DNA from: Aquibacillus salsiterrae
GTDB lineage: Bacteria; Bacillota; Bacilli; Bacillales; Amphibacillaceae
NCBI RefSeq assembly: GCF_028416595.1
Contig: NZ_JAMQKC010000005.1
Span: forward strand, 1-64,000
Reading direction: 5' to 3'
DNA: 64,000 bases
Of this stretch, positions 7,338 through 16,999 are shown in pieces; the first letter of the stretch is position 1; each line of letters opens with the position of its first letter. Under the pieces are notes generated by a model. It had not been told where the DNA came from and did no database searches. It saw only the letters and a list, made by a program, of their open reading frames with translations. Made by a program: the position numbers and the translations under genes.

Positions 7338-8924
7338 TTATGCTTCTTGTTCTTTCTTACTAGCTTTTTTCGTACCCCTAGCCGGTACCTCGGAGGTAAT
7401 CCCTTGTTCTACTGCCATTTTGCGAGCTACTTGAACAGCACCCCAAAGGGTTGGCAGCATGATGATTGATACTGGTACAGCCGTCACTACGATCGAGTTT
7501 TGAATAGCAGAAACACTGTTTTCACCAATAGCTAAAAGTATGGCAGATACAATACCAAACATAATTACCCAAAATACTCGAATAAATCGGTTTGGTTCAT
7601 CATCACCCGTTAAGGATACAGCAACCGTATAGGAAATGGAATCAACTGTTGTGGATACAAATACTAGCGTTACTATTAGGAATCCAATCGCTAGTAAAAA
7701 TCCTAACGGGAGTTGGTCCATGATCGACATAACCGCTGCCGGCATTCCATTCTCATTAAGCGGTCCTGAAATAGCACCAGGGTTATCTAATTCGATTTTA
7801 ATACCCGTTCCACCAACTACAGTAAACCAAAAATTCGTAACTATTGGAGCAACAATCGAAACGGCAATGATAAGCTCACGTATTGTTCTTCCTCTTGATA
7901 TTCTGGCGATGAAAATAGCCATCATTGGGGCATACCCTAAAAACCAACCCCAGAAAAAGACTGTCCACCAGCCTAGCCACGCTTGGTCACCTTGATAAAG
8001 CGCCATGGTAAACATGTTCTGTAGCTGAAAACCTGATGCGGACACAAACTTATTAATAATAAACATCGTCGGACCTAAAATTAATATGCTAATTGCTAAA
8101 AACACAGTCAGTCCAACGTTTACTCTACTTAAAAATTGAATCCCACGATCGACTCCTGTTGCAACAGAAATAGCTGCAATCACAACTAGGGCACCAACAA
8201 TAATAATATTTGTTACTAGTGTGTTTGGAATACCAAACAGCCAGTTTAATCCATAGCCAAGCTGAAGACCTAAGAAACCAATAGGACCCATAGTTCCAGC
8301 AGCAACCGCCACAATCGAAACAATATCAGCAGTACTTCCAATCACACTTTTATGGAATATTTTTTCACCAAAAACTGGATACAAAAATGCTCTTGGTTTC
8401 ATTGGTAATCCCTTATGATAGTGCGTGTACATTAACAAAATGGTTGCCAACGTTCCTAGAATAGCCCACGCTAGGAAACCCCAATCAAAAAAAGATTGAG
8501 CTAAAGCAGGTTCAACACCAGCTAATGTTGAGGAATTATCATCAAATAATGGGGGATTTGATATAAAATGCATCATCGGTTCTGAGGCAGCCCAGAAAAC
8601 TCCACCACTAGCAAGTAGTGTACATAGAATCATCGCTATCCATCTGTAATACCCATTTTCTGGTTTTTCCTTTTTCCCTAAGCGAACCTTACCATACTTT
8701 GAAATTGCTAAGCCAATTCCGATGACAAAGTTTGCTAAAAGCAAAAGTTCCCAATATGCACCAAAATACTTTGCTGAAAAAGCAAATGAAGTATTAATCC
8801 ATGTTTCAACCATGCCTAAATCAATGATGGAGAAGATAACAAACAGTGTTAATAATCCTCCACTAACCAATAAAACCGTCTTATCTGTCGTTGTCTTTGT
8901 TGTCATACTATCTTCTTTGCGCAC
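7338..8924 (-). CDS. BCCT-family transporter (betaine/choline/carnitine type)
   Basis: About 528 residues with the 12 hydrophobic segments of the BCCT family and its signature segment around ARISRGRTIRE, preceded by WTVFFWGWFLGYAPM. These secondary transporters import compatible solutes or their precursors, usually with Na+. I place the start at the GTG at 8924 (MRKEDSMTTK): a perfect AGGAGG (8931-8936) lies six bases upstream. The gene is alone between two terminators and has a perfect sigma-A promoter at 9210-9238, leaving a leader of about 280 nt. The exact substrate (glycine betaine, choline, ectoine) cannot be decided by eye. Confidence 0.9.
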   Translation of the reverse strand: MRKEDSMTTKTTTDKTVLLVSGGLLTLFVIFSIIDLGMVETWINTSFAFSAKYFGAYWELLLLANFVIGIGLAISKYGKVRLGKKEKPENGYYRWIAMILCTLLASGGVFWAASEPMMHFISNPPLFDDNSSTLAGVEPALAQSFFDWGFLAWAILGTLATILLMYTHYHKGLPMKPRAFLYPVFGEKIFHKSVIGSTADIVSIVAVAAGTMGPIGFLGLQLGYGLNWLFGIPNTLVTNIIIVGALVVIAAISVATGVDRGIQFLSRVNVGLTVFLAISILILGPTMFIINKFVSASGFQLQNMFTMALYQGDQAWLGWWTVFFWGWFLGYAPMMAIFIARISRGRTIRELIIAVSIVAPIVTNFWFTVVGGTGIKIELDNPGAISGPLNENGMPAAVMSIMDQLPLGFLLAIGFLIVTLVFVSTTVDSISYTVAVSLTGDDEPNRFIRVFWVIMFGIVSAILLAIGENSVSAIQNSIVVTAVPVSIIMLPTLWGAVQVARKMAVEQGITSEVPARGTKKASKKEQEA

Positions 8925-9209
8925 TTTTTTCCTCCTAAGTTTTAGAAGCAAGTGCCTACAATAACTGTTCCCTCTCTATATCTGTCATTGCAGACCATTG
9001 GATGGGAAAATTATTCAGTTAATAACTATTAATTAGAACAAAACATAAAAAATTGAATAATTTACACTTGACTTGCACCTGAGTAGAAACCATCGGCTTG
9101 CTTACATTATTTTTAGCTGACACTTTCTTTTTTATGATTACTTTTATTTTATGCTAGCAAAAACCACTTCACCCCTTTTTGAAAACTACGCAGTATAACA
9201 TAGTATTAC

Positions 9210-9238
9210 ATTATAGGTTTATGACACATTTTTGTCAA
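9210..9238 (-). promoter_or_regulatory. Consensus sigma-A promoter of the BCCT gene
   Basis: On the minus strand TTGACA (9233-9238), a 17-bp spacer and TATAAT (9210-9215), a full match to consensus. Start of transcription would be near 9203. The rest of the gap 8925-9479 holds the long leader and no recognisable gene. Confidence 0.85.
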
Positions 9239-9479
9239 TTATGATAGAGCAACCAAAGCTTAATCATAAGGGTTAATTCAGTTTCGATTGGAATAAGACA
9301 ACTAACCATTACCTAGTAGATGATCGGGAACAATTATTAGTTTATCATAGTTAAATTTAATAACCCTTTACCCTAAATCGAATATTGTTAAACCACCTTT
9401 TTCAGATTCAACAACCCCCGCAAAAAGCAACTACCTAAGCAGTTCGGTCTTAGTTTGCTCAAACCCTATAGAAACGCGT

Positions 9480-9514
9480 CCAAAAAAGCAACAGAGTTAC
9501 CTGTTGCTTTTTTG
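9480..9514 (-). terminator. Terminator overlapping the helD stop codon
   Basis: Fifteen-bp arms CCAAAAAAGCAACAG (9480-9494) and CTGTTGCTTTTTTGG (9500-9514) enclose the five-base loop. The helD TAA codon (9497-9499) is in that loop, so the last codons form one arm of the hairpin. Confidence 0.85.
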
Positions 9515-11857
9515 GATCGCATGGACCTTATAGTGTTTAAACTTATCTTTACTTATTTGTTCAATAAATGGACTTGGTTGACCGAGTGAGAACATAGAAA
9601 GATCATGCATCGCCCTTGTACAGGCAGTGTAAAATAAATTACGTTCCAACTCTTTGTTGTAGTGACTTTTTGATGCATTGTGAATGATGACTGCATCAAA
9701 TTCAATCCCTTTCGCCAAGTAAGCAGGGATAATCAACAATCCCTTCTGAAAGGTATGTGCCGCTTCATCCATAATCTTGACCTCGAGCCGGTTACTTAAC
9801 CACTGGTAGACAAACTTTGCTTCTTTCATCGTTTTCGTAATAATTGCAATTGTTTCGTAACCTGTTTCTTGATATTCATTGATTTGTTGGACAATTTTTT
9901 CATTTAATATTTCCGTACTTTCCACTTCAACGAGCTGAGGTTTTTCCCCCTCCCGGTTAAATGGCTCAATTAAATGTCCGTGCTCCATAAACGATTTCGT
10001 AAATTCCACAATTGGTTTCGTTGACCGATAACTTCTCGTTAAGGTAATCCGCTCATGTTTTTCCTTCATCTTATCAGACAAAAGCGTTTCCTCATGGATG
10101 GCGTGTGCATAAATCGCTTGATTGATATCACCGAGCAGCGTAACCCGGCTACTTGGAAACATTTTTCGTAAAAAAGCAAACTGCAACGGAGAATAGTCTT
10201 GTGCCTCATCAATGAATAAATGTTGAATTAACCGATTTGCGTTAAATCCCAGCATAAGTTTTTTGAAATATAAAAATGGAGTGGCATCTTCCCATGTTAA
10301 ATATTTATCTTGCAAATTGATGACGGTTTGTTTACAAATGTTATCCCAATTACTCGGAACCTGATGGACTTTTTTAGGCGCAAACCTTTTTTCCACGTAT
10401 AACTTCGTGTACGTTTTTTTAATATCAACAAAGAATAGCCGCTTTACTTTTTGTTTAAGTGGTTTAAGCTTTTTCGAAACCACTCGTTTTCTTAGCAAAT
10501 ATTCTTCCCTTAAAAAATCATCAAACGTATCCTCTGTAAACATATTTTCATCTTGTAATTGTTGATGGATATCAAGATATTCGTCTTTTCCGAGTAACTC
10601 TGTTTCTTCTAATACCCAATCCTTGTTTTGTTCAGCTTGTTCCATTTCTTTTAGCCTACCGAGCAACCATTTCGATACTAATTCCATTCGATTTGGTATC
10701 GAAAGATTGTCATCTAAACGATAAAAGTAATTCTCTATTTCAATTTTCGTAATGATCCGTTTCCCTCGAAAAGTTAAGTTACGAAACTGAATACCCTTTT
10801 CGCCGAGTTGGCTAACGAAATCCTCTAACAACCGTTTGAAATCTAAACCGGCTTTATAACCAATCCCTTGCACTCGGTCAGCATACGTGTCACCAGATCC
10901 ATTTAAATAAAATTCCATTTGTTCAAACGGTGTTTCAATCGTAAACTGTTTACCAAGTTCGCTATCAAGATACTGATGAAATGTCGTTTGTTTCATGTTC
11001 TCTTCGCCGAGTTCTGGTAGTACAGTAGCAACATAGCTATTGAATAATGGATTCGGTGAAAACAGTACGATATTGTCAGCCGTTAGCATTTCACGATAAC
11101 GATAAAGTAAGTATGCAACTCGCTGTAGGGCTGCAGACGTTTTTCCACTTCCAGCAACACCTTGGACAACTAACAAATCACTTTTTTCGTTACGAATGAT
11201 TTGATTCTGCTCACGTTGAATCGTTGCAACGATGCTTTTCATTTGCGTGTTCGCGTTATTTCCTAAGACTGATTGAAGAAGGTGGTCACCGATTGTAAGT
11301 CCGGTATCAAACATCCCTTTGATTTTGGCATTACGGATTATGTATTGTCGCTTCACTTCAATTTCACCATGAATTGTTTGGTCAACCGCCTCAAATTGGG
11401 CTTTGCCTGGTGGATAATCATAGTAAAGGCTTGAAATAGGTGCACGCCAGTCGTAAATAAGGAAATCATCTTCGTTTTTGTCCATTAACGATGAAATCCC
11501 AATATAGATGGATTCGGTATCCTTTTCGCCTTCTTCTTTGAAGTCAATTCGACCAAAATACGGTGAATCTTCCAGTCGCTCAAGTGTTTTTAATTGTTCA
11601 CTTAGTTGGCCATGGCTACGCTCTCTCTCCGATAAAAACTCTGCTTGTTGCTTTAAACTTGCCTGCGTCTCAATAATGTCATCAGGCTCGTCTAAGTTAA
11701 CCGTGACGTCTTCCCAAAAGTTTTTCCTTATATCAATGACACGATCCTTTATTTTAGCAGTTCGTTCGCTTAACTTGACGATTTTATTTTTTACTTCTTC
11801 AACAACCTTATTAACACGGTCTTGCTCGCTAATCCATTCCTTGTCGTTTGGATCCAT
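9497..11857 (-). CDS. helD: HelD-type superfamily 1 helicase (RNA polymerase recycling factor)
   Basis: About 786 residues from the ATG at 11857, which has GGGGGTG six bases upstream. The N-terminal 95 residues are a charged coiled coil, as expected for the arm that enters the RNA polymerase secondary channel. Walker A GVAGSGKTSA is near residue 235, Walker B/DEAQ is LFIDEAQDYSPLQ, and TRSYRST and KGIEFDAVI mark later helicase motifs. Bacillus HelD (about 774 residues) binds RNA polymerase and releases it from stalled or post-termination complexes using ATP. It is a single gene with its own terminator and a likely promoter at 11900-11929. Confidence 0.92.
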   Translation of the reverse strand: MDPNDKEWISEQDRVNKVVEEVKNKIVKLSERTAKIKDRVIDIRKNFWEDVTVNLDEPDDIIETQASLKQQAEFLSERERSHGQLSEQLKTLERLEDSPYFGRIDFKEEGEKDTESIYIGISSLMDKNEDDFLIYDWRAPISSLYYDYPPGKAQFEAVDQTIHGEIEVKRQYIIRNAKIKGMFDTGLTIGDHLLQSVLGNNANTQMKSIVATIQREQNQIIRNEKSDLLVVQGVAGSGKTSAALQRVAYLLYRYREMLTADNIVLFSPNPLFNSYVATVLPELGEENMKQTTFHQYLDSELGKQFTIETPFEQMEFYLNGSGDTYADRVQGIGYKAGLDFKRLLEDFVSQLGEKGIQFRNLTFRGKRIITKIEIENYFYRLDDNLSIPNRMELVSKWLLGRLKEMEQAEQNKDWVLEETELLGKDEYLDIHQQLQDENMFTEDTFDDFLREEYLLRKRVVSKKLKPLKQKVKRLFFVDIKKTYTKLYVEKRFAPKKVHQVPSNWDNICKQTVINLQDKYLTWEDATPFLYFKKLMLGFNANRLIQHLFIDEAQDYSPLQFAFLRKMFPSSRVTLLGDINQAIYAHAIHEETLLSDKMKEKHERITLTRSYRSTKPIVEFTKSFMEHGHLIEPFNREGEKPQLVEVESTEILNEKIVQQINEYQETGYETIAIITKTMKEAKFVYQWLSNRLEVKIMDEAAHTFQKGLLIIPAYLAKGIEFDAVIIHNASKSHYNKELERNLFYTACTRAMHDLSMFSLGQPSPFIEQISKDKFKHYKVHAIQKSNR

Positions 11858-11899
11858 CAAGCACACCCCCAACTTATCTCTAACCTAACATTTGAATGA

Positions 11900-11929
11900 A
11901 TCTTACCACTATGGCATCTATATTATCAA
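11900..11929 (-). promoter_or_regulatory. Likely helD promoter
   Basis: TTGATA (11924-11929), 18-bp spacer, TAAGAT (11900-11905) on the minus strand, about 40 bp upstream of the helD start. Confidence 0.5.
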
Positions 11930-11960
11930 GTAATCCCCACTATGATAACTTTCTAAACGG

Positions 11961-13751
11961 TTAGCTTGCACCAAGTGACCCTTCCCCGTCGCGGGTAGTC
12001 AGTAAATCGTAGTAATACCCTTTCTTTTTCATTAATTCATGATGGGTACCATGCTCAATTAATTTACCCGTATCAAAAACTAAAATTAAATCGGCATTAC
12101 GAATCGTATTTAAACGATGAGCAATGACAAAGCTCGTTCGTTTTCTCATTAAACGTTGAAATGCATCAATAATCTTTATTTCTGTAATCGTATCAATGCT
12201 ACTCGTTGCTTCATCCAAAATAAGGATGGCTGGGTCTGCTAAAACAGCTCTTGCAATAGAAATAAGTTGACGTTGGCCATGACTAATCTCTTTTCCATTC
12301 GAGTCAAGAATTGTATCATAACCGTTTGGCAGCTGGGCGATAAATGAATGTGCGTTGGCTGCCTTGGCTGCTGCAATTACTTCTTCATCTTCAGCATCTA
12401 GTTTGCCGTACCGAATATTCTCTTTAATCGTCGTGTCAAACAAATAGGAATCTTGCAACACAATCCCCATTTGCTCGCGAATACTAGCTCGTGAATAGTG
12501 GGCTGTATCTTGGTGATCAATCATTATTTTTCCCTTATTAACATCGTAAAACCGAGCTAATAGAGAGATAATCGTTGTTTTACCAGCACCCGTTGGACCA
12601 ACTAGTGCAACCGTATCCCCTGCCTTAGCACGGAAGGAGATATCCTTTAGCGTTTCCACACCAGCTTCATAGGAGAATGAAACCGATTGAAAAGTTACCT
12701 CTCCCCGTTTAATTGTTAAATCTGGTAACTTCTTAGTGGAATCTTCTTCTTCTGCCTCGTCAATAATCGCAAATACCCGCTCTGCACCAGCGACAGCGGA
12801 CAGAATAACATTATACTGATTTGCTAGGTCATTTAACGGTCGGGTGAACTGCCTCGAATACGTAGTAAATGTGACAATCGTCCCAATTGTGATCATATCG
12901 TTTAACACGAAAAGTGCACCGATACCAACAATAATCGTAAAGCTTAAGTTATTTAAACTGTTCATTAATTTTGGGATAAAGCCGGAATACACTTGGGCCC
13001 AGTAGCCTTCGTGTTTTAGCTCTTTGTTTTTTTGGTCAAACACTTCAATGACTTCATTCTCTTTAGAAAACAACTTAATCATCTTATGACCTGACAATGT
13101 TTCCTCAATAAAGCCATTGATATCTCCAAGCTGTTGTTGCTGTTTCTTAAAGTGGACACTAGTTCGTTTCGTAATCCAATTCATTCCTAAAAACATTAAA
13201 GGAACAATCGTTAACGTAAGAAGCGTTAACAGCGGACTGAGCACAACCATCATCACCACTGTCCCAACTAATGTCAGAATACTCGTTATTAGTTGGATTA
13301 CTGCTGTGTTTAATGTCCTGCTAACGTTTTCGACATCGTTCGTTAATCGACTCATCAAGTCCCCGCTTTGTCGTTTTTGAAAAAAGAGTAACGGTAATGT
13401 TAGGACGTGAGAAAATAAATGCTTTCGCATAGAAAAAATAGTATTTTGCGCAACCGTAATCATCCAGTAATTTTGCAACCAAGTGGTAATCGACTGTAAG
13501 ACAAAAATGACTAGTAACAGAATAATCATCTGAACGAGGTATGTGCCATCTAAATTCTTAATTAAATCATCTACGGCAGCTCCAAGAAAGTACGGACCAA
13601 GCAAGGATAATACCGAGCTAATAATTACCATCAAAATAACAACGAAAAATAGTTTTTTATAATCGGACATGTATTGAACGACTCGGAATATTGTTCCGGA
13701 TAAGTTCTGTATCGTTGGTCTCGTTTTGTTTACGGCTTGATGCCTAGCCAT
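11961..13751 (-). CDS. ABC exporter half-transporter, catalytic-site subunit (YfiC-like)
   Basis: A 596-residue type IV ABC exporter with six transmembrane helices (roughly residues 30-320) then an ATPase domain. Walker A is GPTGAGKT, Walker B ILILDEATSS keeps the catalytic Glu, and the H-loop VIAHR is intact. The signature is degenerate: EISHGQRQ instead of LSGGQ. The partner upstream has the reverse pattern, so the heterodimer has one consensus and one degenerate ATP site, as in BmrCD and TM287/288. Its start overlaps the partner's 3' end by 8 bp. The pair resembles Bacillus YfiB-YfiC. The likely role is export of drugs, lipids or peptides; substrate unknown. Confidence 0.9.
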   Translation of the reverse strand: MARHQAVNKTRPTIQNLSGTIFRVVQYMSDYKKLFFVVILMVIISSVLSLLGPYFLGAAVDDLIKNLDGTYLVQMIILLLVIFVLQSITTWLQNYWMITVAQNTIFSMRKHLFSHVLTLPLLFFQKRQSGDLMSRLTNDVENVSRTLNTAVIQLITSILTLVGTVVMMVVLSPLLTLLTLTIVPLMFLGMNWITKRTSVHFKKQQQQLGDINGFIEETLSGHKMIKLFSKENEVIEVFDQKNKELKHEGYWAQVYSGFIPKLMNSLNNLSFTIIVGIGALFVLNDMITIGTIVTFTTYSRQFTRPLNDLANQYNVILSAVAGAERVFAIIDEAEEEDSTKKLPDLTIKRGEVTFQSVSFSYEAGVETLKDISFRAKAGDTVALVGPTGAGKTTIISLLARFYDVNKGKIMIDHQDTAHYSRASIREQMGIVLQDSYLFDTTIKENIRYGKLDAEDEEVIAAAKAANAHSFIAQLPNGYDTILDSNGKEISHGQRQLISIARAVLADPAILILDEATSSIDTITEIKIIDAFQRLMRKRTSFVIAHRLNTIRNADLILVFDTGKLIEHGTHHELMKKKGYYYDLLTTRDGEGSLGAS

Positions 13752-15468
13752 GACTGATCACATCCTCGTTCATCTGAGATTGATAGATTTGTCGGTACAT
13801 TGTGTTGTCTGCTAGCAAATCGGCATGACTACCTATTCCAACAACCTTACCATGCTGTAAAATAACAATTTGGTCTGCATCAATAACCGAGCTAACCTTT
13901 TGGGCAACAATCACTGTTGTACACTTTCTATCCTTAATAGCTTGTAAGACTTTCCTTTCTGTCTTTGCATCAAGGGCACTGGTACTATCATCTAACAGAA
14001 GAATGCTCGGATTTTTAATTAATGCACGCGCAATCGAGACACGCTGCTTTTGACCACCAGATAAATTAACCCCGCGTTGACCAATTTTAGTTTCGTAGCC
14101 TTCTTCTAATTGATTGATAAAGTCATGAATGTTTGCATCCTTTGCCGCCTGAACAATTTCTTCCATTGTTGCGTGTTTATTTCCCCAAGCAATGTTTTCT
14201 TTGATTGTGCCGGAAAAAAGCTGTACTTCTTGAGGCACAAGTGATACATGATCACGGATAAGGCCTTGTTTCTCCCCGACCGATTTCCCATCAATCAATA
14301 GCCTGCCAGCCGTGACTGGATAAAGCAACGGGATCAACTGTAGTAGGGTTGATTTCCCTGACCCTGTCTCACCTAGCACACCAACCTTCTCCCAAGCTTT
14401 AATGTCGAGAGAAATGTTATCTAACGCTTTCTCCACCGAATTAGGGTAGGTGAAAGAGACATGTTGAAGCTGAATATCTCCTTTAATCGAGCCTTTTAAC
14501 TGGTTTAATTCCGTAATTGGCTCTTCTTCTTTTTCCTGGAGTACTTCTGTAATTCTCGCACTTGATGCTCGACCTCTCGATAGATTCATAATAATAAAGG
14601 AAAAAACACCAAAGGATGCTAGCATTCTTGTTGCATAATTTAAAATAGCAACAATTTGCCCCGGTTGCGCTCCTCCTTGTGCAGTTTCTTTGTAGCCATA
14701 CCATAAAATGACGACAATACTACCGTTAATAACAAGCATTAATATCGGCATGGTCACTTCCATTAACCATAATGCCTTTTTATTAAATTCGACGAGTACC
14801 TGATTGACTTTGAAGAAACGTTCCTTTTCATGATTGATACGATGATAGGCTTTCACTAAACGAATGCCGAGCAAGTTTTCGCGAAAAGCACGATTGACAT
14901 CATCAAGTTTTGTTTGAACCGAGCTAAATAAAGTCAACCCTTGCGTCATGATCCAGTACATGACAACGACTAAAACTGGAATAACGAGCACGAGAATGAG
15001 TGCTAATTTGGCATGAATGGATAACGCGGCAACAAGGCCAAACAAAATGAACAACGGGGCACGTAAACCAATTCGCATAAACATAAATAATAGCCCTTGA
15101 ATTTGTGTAATATCTGCTGTCATCCTCGTTATTAAGGATGGTGTAGAAAATCGTTGCATTTGTAACGCTGAAAACGATTGAACACGCCGAAATAAGTCTC
15201 TGCGGAGGTCATGCGAGACCCCTTGACTAGATTCTGACGCATAAAAAGAACTAACAATTCCAGCTACAAATGCTACCACTGTTAATCCTAATAACACACC
15301 ACTCCATATCATCACTGTATCAAATTCTCGTTTTGCTATCCCTTCATCAATAATAGTTGCCATAATCATCGGCTGGACAAGCTCGACAATTAACTCGGTA
15401 ACCATTAATGCCAAGGCAATAATGGTTGCCTTTTTATAAGTGCCTACGTATTTTAAAATCTGACTCAT
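13744..15468 (-). CDS. ABC exporter half-transporter, degenerate-site subunit (YfiB-like)
   Basis: About 574 residues from the ATG at 15468 (GGGGG seven bases upstream). Six transmembrane helices are followed by an ATPase domain with Walker A GETGSGKST and canonical signature LSGGQKQR. Walker B is LLLDDSTSALD, where Asp replaces the catalytic Glu, and the switch His is Gln (IVAQKV). It therefore donates the good signature motif to the partner's ATP site, while its own site should hydrolyse poorly. First gene of a two-gene operon; a TATAAT hexamer lies about 25-30 bases upstream of the start codon but its -35 is weak. Confidence 0.9.
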   Translation of the reverse strand: MSQILKYVGTYKKATIIALALMVTELIVELVQPMIMATIIDEGIAKREFDTVMIWSGVLLGLTVVAFVAGIVSSFYASESSQGVSHDLRRDLFRRVQSFSALQMQRFSTPSLITRMTADITQIQGLLFMFMRIGLRAPLFILFGLVAALSIHAKLALILVLVIPVLVVVMYWIMTQGLTLFSSVQTKLDDVNRAFRENLLGIRLVKAYHRINHEKERFFKVNQVLVEFNKKALWLMEVTMPILMLVINGSIVVILWYGYKETAQGGAQPGQIVAILNYATRMLASFGVFSFIIMNLSRGRASSARITEVLQEKEEEPITELNQLKGSIKGDIQLQHVSFTYPNSVEKALDNISLDIKAWEKVGVLGETGSGKSTLLQLIPLLYPVTAGRLLIDGKSVGEKQGLIRDHVSLVPQEVQLFSGTIKENIAWGNKHATMEEIVQAAKDANIHDFINQLEEGYETKIGQRGVNLSGGQKQRVSIARALIKNPSILLLDDSTSALDAKTERKVLQAIKDRKCTTVIVAQKVSSVIDADQIVILQHGKVVGIGSHADLLADNTMYRQIYQSQMNEDVISHG

Positions 15469-15591
15469 CACTTTTCCCCCGTAATTAATCGGATGTTTCC
15501 ATTATATAGGAAAGCCTTTACATTATGTAGTCAAATTGTATGTGAAGATAGTTTTTTTCTTGCCGGTCATACGATAGTTGTCAACAGTCTA

Positions 15592-16890
15592 CTATTTCTC
15601 CACCTTTAGACTGGGCCTCCACAATTGCTCAAGTAAAATAATTAAACCTGTTCCTACTAAAAGACCGTTACTTGCAAGGTTTTGAATAATTGAGGGCATA
15701 TCACTAAATACCTGTGATGGTAAAAACATAATTCCTATACCAAAAAGGTAACTAACCCCAACCATTGTTCCCCTCCTTTGATCTAGCGGTTCAACTGTCA
15801 CATTACGGATTGCAAGACCAACGAGTTGGACAAACGTTGCAAGTAAAGCTGCATTTGCAATCGGAGACGGTATTCCAGAAATTAATGTGACAATAGGAGG
15901 AAAAAAGGCAATTACAGTAAGTACGACAGAAGCATACACAAACGGCATTTTCATCTTCTGACCAGTTAAGCTAATAAACCCTGCCGACGTGGCAAGTGGT
16001 ACATTGGCTACTGAGGCAAAGATTCCTGCTAAGCCATGGTTAATCCCTAAAAAAGCTGTCCCTTTATTCATTTGTTCACTTTTATACGTCGGTTTTCCGT
16101 AAATCGACTGGCTTGCTGCAACTACCGATGCTACGACATTAGATAACAGGATAACAGCTGTAATAAAGGCAATTGGTACAATGCTCCAGTCAAAAGTTGG
16201 CGGCCCAAATGCAAATACTTCCGGAATAGCAAAAGAGCTTACGTCTTCGTTCGTTTCTGTGCCCCCAACTACTACTAGGTAAGAAATCCATCCTATAATA
16301 ATCCCTATTAATACCGCATAGCTACTTAACCAGCCTCGAGCAAAAGCAGATAAACCTAACACAATGAAAAAGGTAATTAAGGCAAGAATGGCTTGATCGC
16401 CTTGAATCGATTCTGCACCTTGTTGAAGGCCTAGCATCCCTTCTAAAAAAGTTCCACTTAGCTGAACGGTTAATAAAAAGAAGAACGTCCCTGTCACTAG
16501 TGGTGTGAAGACAGGTAATATTTTCTCTATGACTCGAAACACTCCAAATAACAATAAGAAAACACCTGTTAATATCATTGTCATTTCTAGTGACTGAAGC
16601 GAGCCTTCAAGACTTACGCCATTTTGTGTACCAGTTATCGCCATCACTGAAAAAATACTAATCCAAATGCCGGCTGGACCTTCCATAATTGGCAAGCGAT
16701 GGCCGAATAAGCCTTGAAGCAACGAAGCAATCCCAACAACAAAAAAGGTACGTTGCATCAAGCCTGCAATTTCCCCAAAGTCCATTTGATATATCGCACC
16801 AATGACTATTGGCATTGCAACAGAGCTTGCTAGTAAAAATATAAACCATTGTGCAGTCTCCATTACAGTCTGTGTTCTATTTTTTTCCAT
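15592..16890 (-). CDS. NCS2-family nucleobase:cation symporter (uracil/xanthine permease type)
   Basis: About 432 residues from the ATG at 16890 (AAAGGAGAG nearby); the in-frame region further upstream runs into a dispersed repeat and is not coding. It has 12-14 hydrophobic segments, the family's early segment around PIMEGPAGIWIS, and the conserved LATSAGFISLTGQK region near residue 310 in place of the usual QNxGxxxLT-like substrate motif. It resembles the YwdJ-type branch of purine/xanthine permeases. The exact nucleobase is not predictable here. Monocistronic, downstream of ridA on the same strand but separated by a terminator. Confidence 0.8.
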   Translation of the reverse strand: MEKNRTQTVMETAQWFIFLLASSVAMPIVIGAIYQMDFGEIAGLMQRTFFVVGIASLLQGLFGHRLPIMEGPAGIWISIFSVMAITGTQNGVSLEGSLQSLEMTMILTGVFLLLFGVFRVIEKILPVFTPLVTGTFFFLLTVQLSGTFLEGMLGLQQGAESIQGDQAILALITFFIVLGLSAFARGWLSSYAVLIGIIIGWISYLVVVGGTETNEDVSSFAIPEVFAFGPPTFDWSIVPIAFITAVILLSNVVASVVAASQSIYGKPTYKSEQMNKGTAFLGINHGLAGIFASVANVPLATSAGFISLTGQKMKMPFVYASVVLTVIAFFPPIVTLISGIPSPIANAALLATFVQLVGLAIRNVTVEPLDQRRGTMVGVSYLFGIGIMFLPSQVFSDMPSIIQNLASNGLLVGTGLIILLEQLWRPSLKVEK

Positions 16891-16905
16891 AAAAAACTCT
16901 CCTTT

Positions 16906-16935
16906 AAGAAAAGCGCAAGTCGGGCCGGGGCTTGC
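16906..16935. repeat. Dispersed intergenic repeat, copy 2 (short)
   Basis: AAGAAAAGCGCAAG followed by a GC-rich GGGCCGGGGC tract, immediately before the permease ribosome binding site. Same family as 3812 and 59405. Confidence 0.6.
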
Positions 16936-16936
16936 C

Positions 16937-16974
16937 AATAAGAAAAAGCGACGATTCAGTCGCTTTTTCTTATT
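16937..16974 (-). terminator. Terminator of ridA
   Basis: Perfect 16-bp arms AATAAGAAAAAGCGAC (16937-16952) and GTCGCTTTTTCTTATT (16959-16974) around a six-base loop, 26 bp past the ridA stop. Confidence 0.85.
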
Positions 16975-16999
16975 CTTTGGGAACGTATTTTAACCGTTA

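Noticed and set aside
8925-9203. Known riboswitch in the BCCT leader
   Set aside because: I could not find the conserved core of any class I know; recorded only as an unexplained leader.
16891-16938. Longer N-terminus for the NCS2 permease
   Set aside because: The added codons come from a dispersed repeat and the good ribosome binding site is downstream of them.
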